Below, one piece after another: positions 16,545-25,751 of a DNA stretch of 64,000 nt. The DNA comes from Armatimonadota bacterium. GTDB lineage: Bacteria > Armatimonadota > Fimbriimonadia > Fimbriimonadales > Fimbriimonadaceae. The notes under the pieces are model-generated. The model worked only from the letters and a program-made list of their open reading frames with translations. It searched no databases and was not told the DNA's origin. The stretch covers positions 248,001 through 312,000 of the forward strand of contig DAIDHV010000002.1 in the NCBI GenBank assembly GCA_027451905.1, given 5' to 3'. How positions within the stretch are numbered: the stretch's first letter is position 1; the number at the start of each line of letters is the position of its first letter. The position numbers and the translations under genes are program-made.

Positions 16545-18846
16545 GGTTAGCTCCGCAAACCCAAACCCTCTCATAAGAGTTGAAAATGCCTCAGTGCGTC
16601 TAGGGGGGCAAGAGATTTTGCCTCCCCTTAGTCTCAGCATTAAAGTTGGAGAGAGAATTGCGATCCTTGGTCCCAATGGGGCCGGTAAATCAACTCTCGT
16701 CAAACTTTTGTCGGGGGAACACCACCCGTTTGCGGGCCAGGGGGCGGTCTTGTTCGGTGGCAACGCCAAGGCGGGTCTAAGGAACCTTCGCAAAGGCATT
16801 GTGGCGGTCAGTTCCGATTTAGAAAGCAAGGTTCTTCATGATCCAAGCGTGCGCCAACTTGTGCAATCGGGCAGGGTTGGCTCTTTAGGAATCCTGCAGA
16901 ACGCAGGGCTAAGCGAGGCAGACGAAGATGCAGTAGCAAAAGCAATTGATGAAATGGGACTTTCCGCTTTGGCAGAGAGAACGCTGTCTAGTCTATCAAG
17001 TGGAGAGAGGAGGAGGTCTTGGATTGCAAGGGCCCTTTCGACTGAGCCGGCTGCTTTGATTTTGGATGAGCCAACTGCAAATTTAGACTTCGGGGCAAGG
17101 CAAATATTGCATGCCAAGTTAGAAAAACTGGCTCGAAAAGACCTATCCATTTTGTTGGTGACCCATCACCTAGAAGATGTGACGCCCCTCTTTGGCAGGG
17201 TGATTTTGATGCAATCCGGTCGCATTGTCTTTGATGGAAATAGACAGGCAGGAATTGAGTATCTAGAATCTCCTCCTCAATTTCAGATGGGGAACAATCA
17301 AGGCAGTTCAGTCCTGCTCAATAGTCCAAATCCTAGCCCAGAGGAGTATCTTGCCGCCATGCGCTGTGCGCCGGTTTATAACGTGGCGGTCGAATCGCCG
17401 CTCGAAGAGGCAAAACTTCTTGGATCAAGGCTTGGCTGCAGGGTTTTATTAAAACGAGAAGACCTTCAGGAAACATTTTCATTTAAGATCAGGGGGAGCT
17501 ACGTTAAAATGGCGAACCTTTTGGATCAGCAGCGGGCGAAAGGAGTCATTGCCGCTTCTGCCGGGAATCATGCCCAAGGCGTTGCTCTTGCCGGCCAGCG
17601 CTTGGGGATCAAGACATCAATTGTGGTTCCTGCCACCACTCCAACCGTTAAGACAGAGGCAATTTTGAAATTAGGGGCAGATCTAGAGCTTTTTGGCGAC
17701 ACTTATGATGAGGCCTACTCAAGAGCAAAAGAGAGGGCAGAAAAGGAGGATTTAGTTTTTGTTCACCCCTATGATGATCCGGAAGTGATCGCGGGGCAAG
17801 GCACAATTGGTTTAGAAATAGACCGCCAATACCCCCAGCCTATTGATGCAGTTTTTGTTGCGGTTGGTGGAGGGGGATTAATTTCTGGCATTGCTTTGGC
17901 CCTCAAACAGATTCGTCCAGGCATCAAGATTATTGGGGTTGAGCCAGAAGATTCAGATGCCCTCCACAAAAGCCTTATTGCCGGTAATAGGATTCAGCTG
18001 GATAGAGTCGGGCTTCTGGCGGATGGAGTTGCGGTCAAGCAGGTTGGAGTTGAGACCTTTCGCATTGCATCCCAGTTTGTGGATGAGACCATTGTTGTGA
18101 GTAATGATCAAATCTGCGCCGCAGTCAGAGACATCTTTGAAGACCGAAGGGTGGTTTTGGAGCCAAGCGGAGCCTTGGCATTTGCGGGACTGAAGAAGTA
18201 TGTAGAGTTGGGGACTCATCGGGATAAGACCTACCTTGCGATTGCTTGTGGTGCCAATTTAACTTTTGAGAGGCTTCAATATGTAGCAGAAAGATCCTTA
18301 GTTGGAGAGCGAAGAGAAGCGATTTTGGCAGTCAAAATACCAGAATCGGCGGGGAGTTTTCGTCAATTTTGCCAAACAATCGGTCCCCGCATGGTCACCG
18401 AATTCAATTATCGGATGAGTGATTCTCGGTGGGCAATGGTTTTTGTGGGTTTGGGAGTGAAGAATGACCAAGAGCGACAAGACGTGGTGGCAGAACTGAG
18501 AGGGCATGGATACGAAACTTTAGACCTGACCGAGGATGATCTGGCTGCCATTCATCTTAGACATATGGTTGGAGGCAAAAGTCCTCACCCAAAGTCTGAG
18601 AAGTTGTTTCATTTTGACTTTCCTGAACGTAGAGGAGCGTTGCTTGAATTTCTGGACCGATTGGGAGGCAAGTGGAACATTTCGATGTTTCATTACCGCA
18701 ACCACGGTGCTGATCGAGGCAGGGTGCTGATCGGGTTTGAAGTTGATCCTGAAACAGAGGCAGATTTTCAACGATTTCTAGGGTCGGTTGAGTATCCGTC
18801 TATCGAAGTGACCCTGAATCCTGGTTTAGCCGCCTTCTTGCTCTGA
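16537..18846 (+). CDS. ilvA: ABC-type ATPase / threonine ammonia-lyase fusion
   Basis: One 769-codon frame starts at GTG 16537, overlapping ilvC by eight bases. Residues about 12-240 are a complete ABC ATPase: Walker [10 protein letters not shown] (45-53), signature LSSGE (about 152), Walker B 'ALILDEP' (about 173), switch His in 'LVTHH' (about 210). The usual Q-loop Gln is replaced ('VAVSSDLE'). From M251 (17287) onward there is full-length biosynthetic threonine deaminase, about 519 aa. It has the PLP lysine in 'FSFKIRGSY' (K317), the glycine loop 'VGGGG' (about 442) and two C-terminal ACT-like regulatory domains ending '[12 protein letters not shown]'. It makes 2-oxobutyrate for isoleucine. 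No ribosome site precedes M251, favouring one polypeptide. A lost stop codon or sequencing indel is the alternative. Confidence 0.9.
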   Translation: MTEVSSANPNPLIRVENASVRLGGQEILPPLSLSIKVGERIAILGPNGAGKSTLVKLLSGEHHPFAGQGAVLFGGNAKAGLRNLRKGIVAVSSDLESKVLHDPSVRQLVQSGRVGSLGILQNAGLSEADEDAVAKAIDEMGLSALAERTLSSLSSGERRRSWIARALSTEPAALILDEPTANLDFGARQILHAKLEKLARKDLSILLVTHHLEDVTPLFGRVILMQSGRIVFDGNRQAGIEYLESPPQFQMGNNQGSSVLLNSPNPSPEEYLAAMRCAPVYNVAVESPLEEAKLLGSRLGCRVLLKREDLQETFSFKIRGSYVKMANLLDQQRAKGVIAASAGNHAQGVALAGQRLGIKTSIVVPATTPTVKTEAILKLGADLELFGDTYDEAYSRAKERAEKEDLVFVHPYDDPEVIAGQGTIGLEIDRQYPQPIDAVFVAVGGGGLISGIALALKQIRPGIKIIGVEPEDSDALHKSLIAGNRIQLDRVGLLADGVAVKQVGVETFRIASQFVDETIVVSNDQICAAVRDIFEDRRVVLEPSGALAFAGLKKYVELGTHRDKTYLAIACGANLTFERLQYVAERSLVGERREAILAVKIPESAGSFRQFCQTIGPRMVTEFNYRMSDSRWAMVFVGLGVKNDQERQDVVAELRGHGYETLDLTEDDLAAIHLRHMVGGKSPHPKSEKLFHFDFPERRGALLEFLDRLGGKWNISMFHYRNHGADRGRVLIGFEVDPETEADFQRFLGSVEYPSIEVTLNPGLAAFLL

Positions 18847-19374
18847 CCCTCCTGGCCCTGATTTTCCTGGTTTGGGAGTCGGAGGTTGTTTTTCTACAAT
18901 TCCCAGCAGGCAAACCACGAGCAAGAAAAGGGAAAGCCCGATGTCTACTTTAAAGAATGTCAACTTAAGGACGTAGGTTTGGGGGGACTCTAAGGCTTGG
19001 GGAAGCAGAAATACAAAGTAGGTGAATGTTAGGACGGCTGCCGCCCTTAGGGTCTTCATTTTAGGGCCCTGGGCGGTGAGAAACAATCCCAAGCCAATCA
19101 AGCCGCCAAACAGGGATTGGAGAACGATGGAAGTGGGACTTGTGGTGAAATCTAATATCGCGGAGCTATGCTTGCCGATAATGCCAAGAGGAACTAAGAT
19201 GTTTCCCCAAACAACCGGCGCTCTTAGGAACATAAAGATCGCGATGAGGGCGGTGAGAAGGGCAAACAGGAGGCGAGTTTTCTGATTCAGGCTCTTAGAC
19301 GTAAACAGTAGCAAGCACAAAAAAGAGGCTAAATCCAAATAGGTCGAAGTAATGTAGCTTTCTAACACAAGCAC
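18826..19374 (-). CDS. Multi-pass membrane protein, unknown
   Basis: I do not recognise a family. The 182-residue product has about five hydrophobic segments (for example 'LLFALLTALIAIFMFL', 'SLFLLVVCLLGIV') and a Pro/Gly-rich charged tail ('[19 protein letters not shown]') that is probably cytoplasmic. The GTG start has an AAAGGA ribosome site. It is convergent with the IlvA fusion and overlaps its last 21 bases, so no terminator separates them. Nothing connects it functionally to amino-acid synthesis. Confidence 0.65.
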   Translation of the reverse strand: MLVLESYITSTYLDLASFLCLLLFTSKSLNQKTRLLFALLTALIAIFMFLRAPVVWGNILVPLGIIGKHSSAILDFTTSPTSIVLQSLFGGLIGLGLFLTAQGPKMKTLRAAAVLTFTYFVFLLPQALESPQTYVLKLTFFKVDIGLSLFLLVVCLLGIVEKQPPTPKPGKSGPGGSEQEGG

Positions 19375-19448
19375 CTTGTCCTTTCAACACTCATTATAAA
19401 GCCAATCAGTGACTTAACATTCTATAAAGCGACTGATGAGATGGAAAC

Positions 19449-19858
19449 ATGGTTGAAGAGGCTATCTCTTTGGCTTTTGCGGGGAAGGCAATTCGAAAAA
19501 AATAGTAACTAGCATTGACGAGTCTTTAGCTGGCGTTGACCAAGAAGAGTATCGAGCCGCACTTTTGCACCTAAGGAATGCGGTTCAGACCGCGGTGCCA
19601 GAGGCGATTGAATCAATAAAATATGGCATGCCCATTTACAGGGCATCTGGGTCTTTGTGCAGTTTTGCCGCCTATAAGCACTTTTGTTCTATTTTTTTCC
19701 TGGGTCATACCTTCAACCAGTTCATGCCTGAACGTGTGGGTTATGTCGTCAAAAGAGGGACTGTCCAATTTACACCGCAAAGGCCTATTCCGGATGAGCT
19801 TATTCGGGCTATGGTTTTATCCAGATTCCAAGAAAACCGGTCGGCCATGTCTCTTTGA
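19449..19858 (+). CDS. DUF1801 (YdhG-like) protein with a broken reading frame
   Basis: The conserved part ('AVPEAIESIKYGMPIYRASG', 'CSFAAYKHFCSIFFLGHTF') matches the small DUF1801 fold of unknown function, related to frataxin-like YdhG. Its frame is open back to 19457 but has no ATG, GTG or TTG before 19565, which would cut off the first strand-helix. An ATG at 19449 opens another frame that runs 18 codons into CGA-AAA-AAA-TAG. A -1 slip on that A7 run joins it exactly to the DUF1801 frame at 19502, giving 136 aa. This is either programmed slippage, a degraded gene, or a sequence error in the homopolymer. Confidence 0.5.
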
Positions 19859-20137
19859 AATGAAATTCTTGAAGCCAAAACATCCGGTTTCTATTGGACG
19901 CCTCCCAATGTCTGAGTAGCGGCTGAATTAGCCTTGCGGAGGTTGGCAGTGTGCATGGCCCAATTGAATCTTTGAATCTGGATACTTACGCTCAAGTGCG
20001 ACGGGTACCACCCGCCATAATTTGGCAGCAGGCAGTCAAAGGCAACGGTAAGCCGAAGCCATCCGCTGATCATGAACAGGGATGCCCTTCTACCGCGTCT
20101 AGCTAACCTGACGGAAGAATCTTGGAACCTAGAGAAG

Positions 20138-21388
20138 CTACCCAAAAACGCCGACAGGCTGAATGGCATCCAATTTCGGGAACAAGGACTTGGCATCTTT
20201 GATGCCGTAGTTCTTGGCACACATTTCGGCCAGCACCCATCGATAATCCGTTGTCACCGCAAGATCAGCACCATGGTCAAGCTGCTCGTTGGCAAGTCCC
20301 GGCCATGAGCCATGCATCTTGCCTCCCTGAACATTCTTGCCAAGCGCAATCATACAATTTCCATGACCATGGTCAGTCCCGTTGCTTTGATTGGCTCGGA
20401 CCCTTCTGCCAAACTCGCTTACCGTGACCAAAGTTAATCGGTCATGATACTGGCTCATGTCATTCCAGAAGGCATTGAGCGAGGAGCTCAGTTCTAAAAC
20501 AAGTTGGCTAAAGTGAGGGTTTTGCTGAACATGGGTATCCCATCCGCCATAGTCAATGGTTGCAAATTTTAGACCTACATCCATTTTGATCAGCTGGGCA
20601 AGGCTTTCAAAGGTATGGGCAAGCCCATAATTGGGGTAGGTGACGCCTGCGCTTGGCACATACGGCTTCGGCCTTCGGTTTGCCTCTCTGGGCAGATTGT
20701 CTTGAACGGATTTAACCGCGCTAAAGGTGTCTAGGCCCGCCTTAGAGAGGATGCCTTTGCCTTGATACAGCGATTCCACAGCCTTTTGCTGCTCTTGGTT
20801 GCCAACAAAAGCAAATCCATAAGGGTTGGGGATCGAAACAGCATCCCGTTCGCCACGAAGGGATTTCTGAACATTTCCAGACATGCTCACAACCGGAAGT
20901 GTGCCTTGCTCGCCATTGCTTGCCGAAATCAACCTCTCTAGCCATCCGCTTCTGTAACTTAGCAAATCTAGGTCTGCAAGTCCCAAATCAACCAAATCTT
21001 GGGCTTCAAAGTGGCTGCGGGTTGCGTTGGTAAGACCGCTAGCGTGGATAAAGGCAAGGTTCTTGTTGTCGTAAAGCTCTTTAAGGGCAGCCCCGTTGTG
21101 GTTTAGCCTGAAGTCAAATCCCGGATAAGCATTGTTGAGTTGAAGACCGGCGTACTGACCTTTTTCAAAAATGCTGGTCAGTGGAGTCCTTGCATCAATA
21201 TAGTTCGGATCGTCTACAGGGGCAAGAAAATTAAGCCCGTCCATGCCGCCTCTAAAAAAGACGAACACTAAAATTTGGTCTTGGCTTGGCTCGTTTCCGT
21301 CTGCAAAAGCTAGGGTTCCGAATCTTGCACCGGCCATGGCAGCAATTGCGGTGCTGCATCCCATTAAAAATTCTCTTCTGTTTGGCAT
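20138..21388 (-). CDS. DUF1501 Tat-exported protein
   Basis: The N terminus 'PNRREFLMGCSTAIAAMAG' is a twin-arginine signal. The body has the DUF1501 landmarks 'VFVFFRGGMDGLNFLAPVDD', 'HASGLTNATRSHFEAQD', 'FATIDYGGWDTH' and 'TLVTVSEFGRRVRANQSNGTDHGHG'. The fold is sulfatase/alkaline-phosphatase-like, but the true activity of the family is not known. At 416 aa the length is normal. It starts with a strong AGGAGA ribosome site 12 bases after the DUF1800 gene, in the order usual for this pair. It is the last gene of the operon; 279 bases without a clear gene follow. Confidence 0.9.
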   Translation of the reverse strand: MPNRREFLMGCSTAIAAMAGARFGTLAFADGNEPSQDQILVFVFFRGGMDGLNFLAPVDDPNYIDARTPLTSIFEKGQYAGLQLNNAYPGFDFRLNHNGAALKELYDNKNLAFIHASGLTNATRSHFEAQDLVDLGLADLDLLSYRSGWLERLISASNGEQGTLPVVSMSGNVQKSLRGERDAVSIPNPYGFAFVGNQEQQKAVESLYQGKGILSKAGLDTFSAVKSVQDNLPREANRRPKPYVPSAGVTYPNYGLAHTFESLAQLIKMDVGLKFATIDYGGWDTHVQQNPHFSQLVLELSSSLNAFWNDMSQYHDRLTLVTVSEFGRRVRANQSNGTDHGHGNCMIALGKNVQGGKMHGSWPGLANEQLDHGADLAVTTDYRWVLAEMCAKNYGIKDAKSLFPKLDAIQPVGVFG

Positions 21389-21400
21389 TTTCTTTCTCCT

Positions 21401-23200
21401 CTATCTCACATGAAAGTCGGGCGTCATGGCAATAACGGCAATGAGGTCTTTGGTTCTTTGAATGTAGGGTTTGTCTCCTGTCTGAGGAACCCCTTTGGGG
21501 AATGGAGCCGAAATAAATTCAACAAGCGAATTATGAGAAGCGGTATCCATGGTTCTGCCAAGGATATTTCGTTCCCAGTGGGCGGCTACCGCATCCCAGT
21601 CGGTTGCATCTGGCATTTCCAAGGGTTCAGGAAGTTCGATAACGTCCTTTTGGCCTCTTGTCCACCTCTGCACAGCGTTCCATCTTGTTAGGATTCCGCT
21701 TGTGCCTGTCCAGTGATAAGAATCGTAGGGTCTGCCATTGGGAGTTGGCCAATTAAACTCCCTTGCCCCCATCACGGCAAGATCATTGAAAAGGCTTTGC
21801 TCTGGCATCACATTGGCTTTTGTTGCTCTAAAGAATCCCATCATCACTTCAAAGGGAAGTTTGATTCCTTCTGCCCAGGTCTGTTTGAACTCCGGTGCCA
21901 TCACAATCGTGTGGATGACGCGGGAGATTTGGTAGGGGTCCTTTTGGAACGCCATCCACGTATGAACCGCCTTTTTGACGAGGGACTCAGGGGGATTGGG
22001 CGAAACAAGCCGTTTGCATATTTTTTTGCAAACAAAATGCGCTGTTCCGGGATGGTAGGCAACCAAATCAAGAACCCGCTCTCCGTCCGACATTGGCGGC
22101 TGATAAGGATCAAATTGCTGAGCTAAAACCCGCTTTTGATAGGGATCGTGCCATTTGTCGTAGTAATAAAACTCACCCGTATTGGGGAATCGGTCTCCTC
22201 GACCATAAACTCCATTGGCAAATGTCCAACCGGTAAAGGCTCTGGCCGCTTCATAGACGTCCTGATCCACGTAACCAACTGGATGGCCCTCTAGGGCACC
22301 AGGGACCTTATCCCACTCGGTGTAGAGTGCGTTGTAATAGTGCTCCGCGCCTAGAGTATGCAGTTCAAAGAGCTCACGCGCGAAATTCTCGTTGGCTGGG
22401 CTTGCCTTGCTTTCAAAGTTGTTGAGGTAGACAAGCATGGGAACGCTTTTGGCAACGTCTCCCAGCATCTCTCTAAAGTTGCCCAACCCGTGTTTGCGGA
22501 TCACATCTCGATCAAATACCGGAAACATCACCATCGAAGCATTGTTGGTGACGTAGGCATCGATGCTGAAGTGGTTGTGCCAAAAGTCGGTCATGACTTC
22601 TCTCAGTTGCCACTTGCTGTAAACGCCCCTGATGATCTTGGCAGCGATGACTTCGTCAACTGGCCTGTAAAGCTCCGGCTGAGGCAACCCCGGAGTGGTC
22701 ATTAGCTTCCAAAGGTCGGCGGTGGATTGATTGAGGGTGTTTAATGGCCGATACTCGTGAACCGCAGGATGCTGATACTTGCCAACTTTTTGCGGACCGT
22801 AGTTGATCAGCAAAGTGGCATCGGCAAGGCGCTGGGTGCATTCTTGGTCATCGGCATCATTGGGGTGAAATTGTTCGTGGAGGTAGTTTTCCAATCCCAT
22901 TTCTTTAACCCTTTCAACGTCACCAGGTCGGGGACCAAAAGCAATCCGGTGCATTGCCATCTCTTCTAATCCGGGATTCGCGTCTCGATGAACCAAAATG
23001 TTGGGGCTTGTAAACGATTCACCTGAATCCGTTAAATCGGAACTTGGTCTTTTGACAGCTGCCTTGGCAGGCTTTGGCAAAAGTGAAGAGCCTATCGACA
23101 GTGCCGTTGCGGCTCCAACCGCAGTCTGCAAGGATTGGCGCCTTGTCAGAGTTGACTTCTTCTTTAATGATGAGGATTCGGGGTCATCTTTGCTTGCCAT
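21401..23200 (-). CDS. DUF1800 Tat-exported protein
   Basis: This is the standard partner of DUF1501 proteins. A twin-arginine-type signal ('TRRQSLQTAVGAATALSIGS', ending about 'KPAKAA') precedes the DUF1800 body with 'RIAFGPRPGDVERVKEMGLE', 'MTDFWHNHFSID' and 'NENFARELFELHTLG'. Later come 'AARAFTGWTF' and 'HFVCKKICKRLVSPNPPE'. The frame extends upstream to a TTG at 23311, but the ATG at 23200 (599 aa) gives a sensible export signal and is preferred. DUF1800/DUF1501 operons are frequent in Planctomycetes and other environmental diderms, and their function is undefined. Export to the periplasm is likely. Confidence 0.9.
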   Translation of the reverse strand: MASKDDPESSSLKKKSTLTRRQSLQTAVGAATALSIGSSLLPKPAKAAVKRPSSDLTDSGESFTSPNILVHRDANPGLEEMAMHRIAFGPRPGDVERVKEMGLENYLHEQFHPNDADDQECTQRLADATLLINYGPQKVGKYQHPAVHEYRPLNTLNQSTADLWKLMTTPGLPQPELYRPVDEVIAAKIIRGVYSKWQLREVMTDFWHNHFSIDAYVTNNASMVMFPVFDRDVIRKHGLGNFREMLGDVAKSVPMLVYLNNFESKASPANENFARELFELHTLGAEHYYNALYTEWDKVPGALEGHPVGYVDQDVYEAARAFTGWTFANGVYGRGDRFPNTGEFYYYDKWHDPYQKRVLAQQFDPYQPPMSDGERVLDLVAYHPGTAHFVCKKICKRLVSPNPPESLVKKAVHTWMAFQKDPYQISRVIHTIVMAPEFKQTWAEGIKLPFEVMMGFFRATKANVMPEQSLFNDLAVMGAREFNWPTPNGRPYDSYHWTGTSGILTRWNAVQRWTRGQKDVIELPEPLEMPDATDWDAVAAHWERNILGRTMDTASHNSLVEFISAPFPKGVPQTGDKPYIQRTKDLIAVIAMTPDFHVR

Positions 23201-23405
23201 ACTAGTCACTGCCTTCTCATTATCGGACGATCTCGCTTTCTTCGGAGGATTTCCATGAAACGTCCAACCTAGAGTGCCGCTTGGAAGCAAATACGCAAAA
23301 CAGGTATGCAAAGTTCAGAAGAAACTTTAGATTTTTTGCATTTTCTTATTTTTCTTAAGCCCAAGCCGGCAAGACGCTAATCGAAGGATCATTCACAATA
23401 ATGAA

Positions 23406-25082
23406 ATGAGTTCATTTGACGTTAAGCATAAATCCCGGGTTATAGCCTATGGGCCAGATAAGACAGCAAACCGAGGAATGCTGAGGGCGATGGGCTTTAC
23501 CGACCAAGATATGGACCGACCTTGGGTTGGGGTTGCCACTGTCTGGAATGAATCTACCCCTTGCAATATGAACCTTGATGAACAAGGTCTCAGTATTGCC
23601 AAATCCATCAATTTGGCAGGAGGAGCGTCTAGAAGATTCAATACCATTTCGGTTAGTGATGGCATCGCCATGGGGCATGAAGGCATGAAGGCTTCCCTCG
23701 CCAGCCGCGAGGTCATAGCCGATTCAGTCGAACTCATGATGAGGGCCCATGCCTACGACGCTTTAGTTGCGGTGGCCGGCTGCGACAAGAGCCTGCCTGG
23801 AATGCTCATGGCGATTGCTAGGCTTAACGTTCCCAGCATCTTTTTATATGGAGGCACCATCATGCCTGGCCGATACCGTGGACGCGATGTGACGATTCAA
23901 GACGCTTTTGAAGCGGCAGGAGCCTTTGCAGCCGGAAAAATTGATAACGAGGAGCTCCATGCGGTGGAGTGTGCGGTGTGTCCGGGAGCTGGTTCTTGCG
24001 GGGGCCAATATACTGCCAACACCATGGCTTGCGTAGCAGAAGCCCTTGGTTTGGCTTTACCGGGGTCCTCTGCTCCTCCTGCAACTAGCGCAGAAAGGCA
24101 GACCGTTCTTGATAGTTTGGGATCGGCGATCATGAACGCCCTCCAACTTGGTCTGTTGCCCAAAGATATCTTAACAAAAGCTGCTTTTGAAAATGCCATC
24201 GCAGTCGCAGCCGCAACCGGCGGAAGCACCAACATCGCCTTGCATCTGCCTGCGATCGCCCATGAAGTTGGAATTGACCTGTCTTTGGACGATGTTGATC
24301 GGGTTAGCGCAAAAACTCCAACTGTGGCAAGTTTGCGCCCAGGCGGAAAGTATGTGATGCTTGATCTTTTTAGGGTTGGCGGCGTGCCAACCGTAATGAA
24401 GTCTTTGCTTGAGGCTGGTTGTTTGGATGGAAGTCAACTTTCCGTCAATGGAAAAACGCTGTCAGAAAATTTGGCTCATGTTGAAATTCCAGCCGATCAA
24501 GATGTGGTGGTCCCAAGCAGTCGAGCGTTCTATTCAACCGGAGGGTACGTTATTCTAAGGGGCAACTTGGCTACTCAGGGAGGCGTCATCAAGGTTACTG
24601 GCATCAAGAGAACAAGTTTGACCGGTCCCGCAAAGGTTTTTAATTGTGAGGAAGACGCAATGGCGGCGGTCCAACGGAGGGAAATTCAAGCCGGTGATGT
24701 GGTTGTGATCCGTTATGAAGGGCCCAAAGGTGGTCCTGGAATGAGGGAAATGCTGGGGGTCACGTCAGCAATAGTTGGGCAGGGCCTTGGCTACGATGTG
24801 GCACTTCTCACCGATGGCAGGTTCAGCGGAGCAACCACCGGCCTCATGGTCGGGCATGTTGGGCCCGAGGCAATGGTTGGCGGCACAATTGCGATTGTGG
24901 AAAATGGTGACATCATCACGGTGGATGCCGACAATAGGCTCCTTCAGGTTCACCTTAGCGACGAGGAGATCGCGAAGAGAAAATCAAATTGGAAGCCAAT
25001 CGAACCAAGATACAATCGCGGTGCCCTCGCTAAGTATGCCAGCCAAGTGGGCCCGGCTTGCTATGGAGCCCTAACTCACTAA
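23406..25082 (+). CDS. ilvD: Dihydroxy-acid dehydratase
   Basis: Dehydrates 2,3-dihydroxy acids to the 2-oxo-acid precursors of valine, leucine and isoleucine, using an Fe-S cluster and Mg2+. The three cluster cysteines are visible: '[11 protein letters not shown]' (C53), '[11 protein letters not shown]' (C126) and '[18 protein letters not shown]' (C198). The C-terminal '[20 protein letters not shown]' is also intact. At 558 aa the length is normal. It starts at ATG 23406 behind GAAGGA and lies 4.5 kb from the ilvBNC operon, separated by minus-strand genes, so it has its own promoter. It completes the pathway encoded in the window apart from the transaminase. Confidence 0.97.
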   Translation: MSSFDVKHKSRVIAYGPDKTANRGMLRAMGFTDQDMDRPWVGVATVWNESTPCNMNLDEQGLSIAKSINLAGGASRRFNTISVSDGIAMGHEGMKASLASREVIADSVELMMRAHAYDALVAVAGCDKSLPGMLMAIARLNVPSIFLYGGTIMPGRYRGRDVTIQDAFEAAGAFAAGKIDNEELHAVECAVCPGAGSCGGQYTANTMACVAEALGLALPGSSAPPATSAERQTVLDSLGSAIMNALQLGLLPKDILTKAAFENAIAVAAATGGSTNIALHLPAIAHEVGIDLSLDDVDRVSAKTPTVASLRPGGKYVMLDLFRVGGVPTVMKSLLEAGCLDGSQLSVNGKTLSENLAHVEIPADQDVVVPSSRAFYSTGGYVILRGNLATQGGVIKVTGIKRTSLTGPAKVFNCEEDAMAAVQRREIQAGDVVVIRYEGPKGGPGMREMLGVTSAIVGQGLGYDVALLTDGRFSGATTGLMVGHVGPEAMVGGTIAIVENGDIITVDADNRLLQVHLSDEEIAKRKSNWKPIEPRYNRGALAKYASQVGPACYGALTH

Positions 25083-25171
25083 AGCCTGATCAGAAGTTTG
25101 GGTTCGCTATGAAATTAAGATCTGCGATAGACTTGGCACCAAATTTGCAATCTCTGAGAGTGAAGGAACCT

Positions 25172-25194
25172 TTCCCGCCGACCCTTGGCGGGAA
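25172..25194. repeat. Hairpin between ilvD and the next gene
   Basis: TTCCCGCC and GGCGGGAA form a perfect 8-bp stem with a 7-base loop. No T-run follows, so it is a weak candidate terminator for ilvD. Confidence 0.35.
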
Positions 25195-25227
25195 CTCAAC
25201 ACCGTTCCTTGGGGTTAAATTGTAGCG

Positions 25228-25668
25228 ATGCGTCGAAGTGGAAGAATCAATTATCTGACTTTTGCAATGTCTGTTTGCGTGATTGGCATCGTCGCATTAG
25301 TGTTCCTTATCCTTTTCAATGGGAACAGTCCCACCGAGGCTGCCAATCAGTTTCTTTCTGCCTTAGCAGCTGGCAACGATAAGGAACTTATGGCCCTGAG
25401 CTGGTACGACGGGGATCGAAGCAAGCTTCAGAAAGAGTGGGATTTTGCAACTCAAGTTGCGGGCAAGTATTACTCATTTACTTGGAGTCCGATCACGGCA
25501 AAGCGAAGTGGTGATTCCGCGAACGTGGAAATCAACATCACCAAAAATGCCAGAAAGTTTGGTAGCTACCAAGAACAGACTGCGATTCCGCTTGTTAGAA
25601 AGGATGGCAAGTGGCTGGTGGACGTCAAGTCTATTGATCGCAAAATGTATCCCGATCTTCCCAATTGA
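25228..25668 (+). CDS. Membrane-anchored NTF2-like protein
   Basis: The 146-residue product has an N-terminal membrane anchor ('AMSVCVIGIVALVFLILF', about residues 13-30). A small extracytoplasmic domain follows: 'TEAANQFLSALAAGNDKELM' helix, 'WSPITAKRSGDSANVEINI' strand, and 'IPLVRKDGKWLVDV' strand. That order resembles DUF4878/NTF2-like domains, which often bind small molecules or act as envelope accessory modules. It starts at an ATG after ilvD and 83 bases before the CorC-like gene. The fold assignment is by strand pattern only. Confidence 0.55.
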   Translation: MRRSGRINYLTFAMSVCVIGIVALVFLILFNGNSPTEAANQFLSALAAGNDKELMALSWYDGDRSKLQKEWDFATQVAGKYYSFTWSPITAKRSGDSANVEINITKNARKFGSYQEQTAIPLVRKDGKWLVDVKSIDRKMYPDLPN

Positions 25669-25751
25669 TAAAGTCTGAGGTTTTGCTAGGAACGCAAGTG
25701 CGTGGTGGCTGACCATGGCTTGGATACTCCTTTTGCCGCTATTAGGCAGTC

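Noticed and set aside
19891-20220. Minus-strand frame downstream of the DUF1501 gene
   Set aside because: It overlaps the end of DUF1501 in another frame and has mixed, low-information composition. The 279 bases after DUF1501 show no convincing gene.
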